A stretch of 6,776 nt of DNA from Firmicutes bacterium ADurb.Bin467. Its GTDB lineage: Bacteria; Bacillota; Clostridia; Christensenellales; Aristaeellaceae. Below, one piece after another: positions 6,499-6,776 of this stretch; the first letter of the stretch is position 1, and each line of letters begins with the position of its first letter. Under the pieces are notes generated by a model. That model worked only from the letters and a program-made list of their open reading frames with translations. It made no database searches and was not told where the DNA came from. Made by a program: the position numbers and the translations under genes. The stretch is from positions 1 to 6,776 of the forward strand of contig MWAC01000026.1 of assembly GCA_002068815.1 (NCBI GenBank). The letters run 5' to 3'.

Positions 6499-6546
6499 GG
6501 CGCCTTCCCCATACGCCGTTACGGTTTTCTCCGCCGGCCGTAGCAA

Positions 6547-6776
6547 CTACCCTTTGAAGAGGGTGAAAAGCCGTGAAAGCGTGGCCTTCAGGTCCTTACG
6601 CTCCACGATCTTGTCCAAGAAACCATGCTCCAGCACGAATTCGCTGGTCTGGAAGCCTTCGGGCAGGTCCCGGCCGATGGTTTCGCGCACCACGCGCGGT
6701 CCGGCGAATGCCACCAGCGCCTTGGGCTCGGCGATGTTCAGGTCGCCCAGCATGGCGAAGCTGGCGGTAACCCCCC
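6547..6776 (-). CDS. accD: Acetyl-CoA carboxylase carboxyltransferase subunit beta (C-terminal fragment, cut by window edge)
   Basis: Beta subunit of the carboxyltransferase of acetyl-CoA carboxylase, which with AccA moves the carboxyl group from carboxybiotin to acetyl-CoA to make malonyl-CoA for fatty acid synthesis. Only the last 75 complete codons are present; the N-terminal zinc-ribbon region lies beyond the right edge. The family's C-terminal block is clear: [20 protein letters not shown], then [30 protein letters not shown] and a short tail ending LFTLFKG. The wording [30 protein letters not shown] resembles Bacteroidota AccD. Codon use differs from the genes to the left: of six Val codons five are GTG and one GTT with no GTC, whereas GTC dominates in the parts of pnp examined. 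13 of 75 codons end in A/T. It ends 75 bases before the rpsO ATG. Confidence 0.92.
   Translation of the reverse strand, partial: GVTASFAMLGDLNIAEPKALVAFAGPRVVRETIGRDLPEGFQTSEFVLEHGFLDKIVERKDLKATLSRLFTLFKG

Overview
The window is a high-GC bacterial chromosomal segment with every gene on the minus strand. Read in transcription order (right to left) it holds the C-terminal end of accD, then rpsO (ribosomal protein S15), pnp (polynucleotide phosphorylase), a zinc M16-family peptidase, a YtvI-like AI-2E family membrane protein, and the first 357 codons of an AlgI-like MBOAT O-acyltransferase cut by the left edge. No mobile element, CRISPR array, tRNA, rRNA or defence system was seen. These are mostly housekeeping genes.

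From pnp leftward (about 1-6000) the window looks like a high-GC member of the Bacillota/Clostridia. The order rpsO-pnp-M16 peptidase resembles the Bacillus rpsO-pnpA-ylxY-ymxG neighbourhood. The PNPase is of Bacillota type, the AI-2E protein resembles sporulation protein YtvI, Shine-Dalgarno sequences are GGAGG-like, and a near-consensus sigma-70 promoter (TTTACA-N17-TATAAT) precedes the YtvI-like gene. M16 and pnp each end in a hairpin terminator, so the transcription units appear to be (rpsO)-pnp, M16 alone, and ytvI-like plus MBOAT with a 28-base gap.

The right-hand 400 bases look different. The accD end and the first third of rpsO resemble Bacteroidota: S15 starts MYLT and the AccD tail reads GFLDKIV. 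There is no Shine-Dalgarno before rpsO, and a TATATTTG element (Bacteroidota -7 type, TAnnTTTG) lies just upstream. Inside rpsO the codon use switches abruptly. 9 of the first 29 codons end in A or T, then none of the remaining 60 sense codons do, and the second part of S15 reads like a Bacillota protein. The simplest reading is a chimeric contig joined through the conserved core of rpsO; a real inter-phylum recombination is less likely.

The other notable structure is a 56-base nested inverted repeat in the pnp leader, 35 bases upstream of the start codon. It is a good candidate for RNase III/PNPase autoregulation analogous to that of the E. coli pnp leader. A strong GC hairpin lies between rpsO and that leader.
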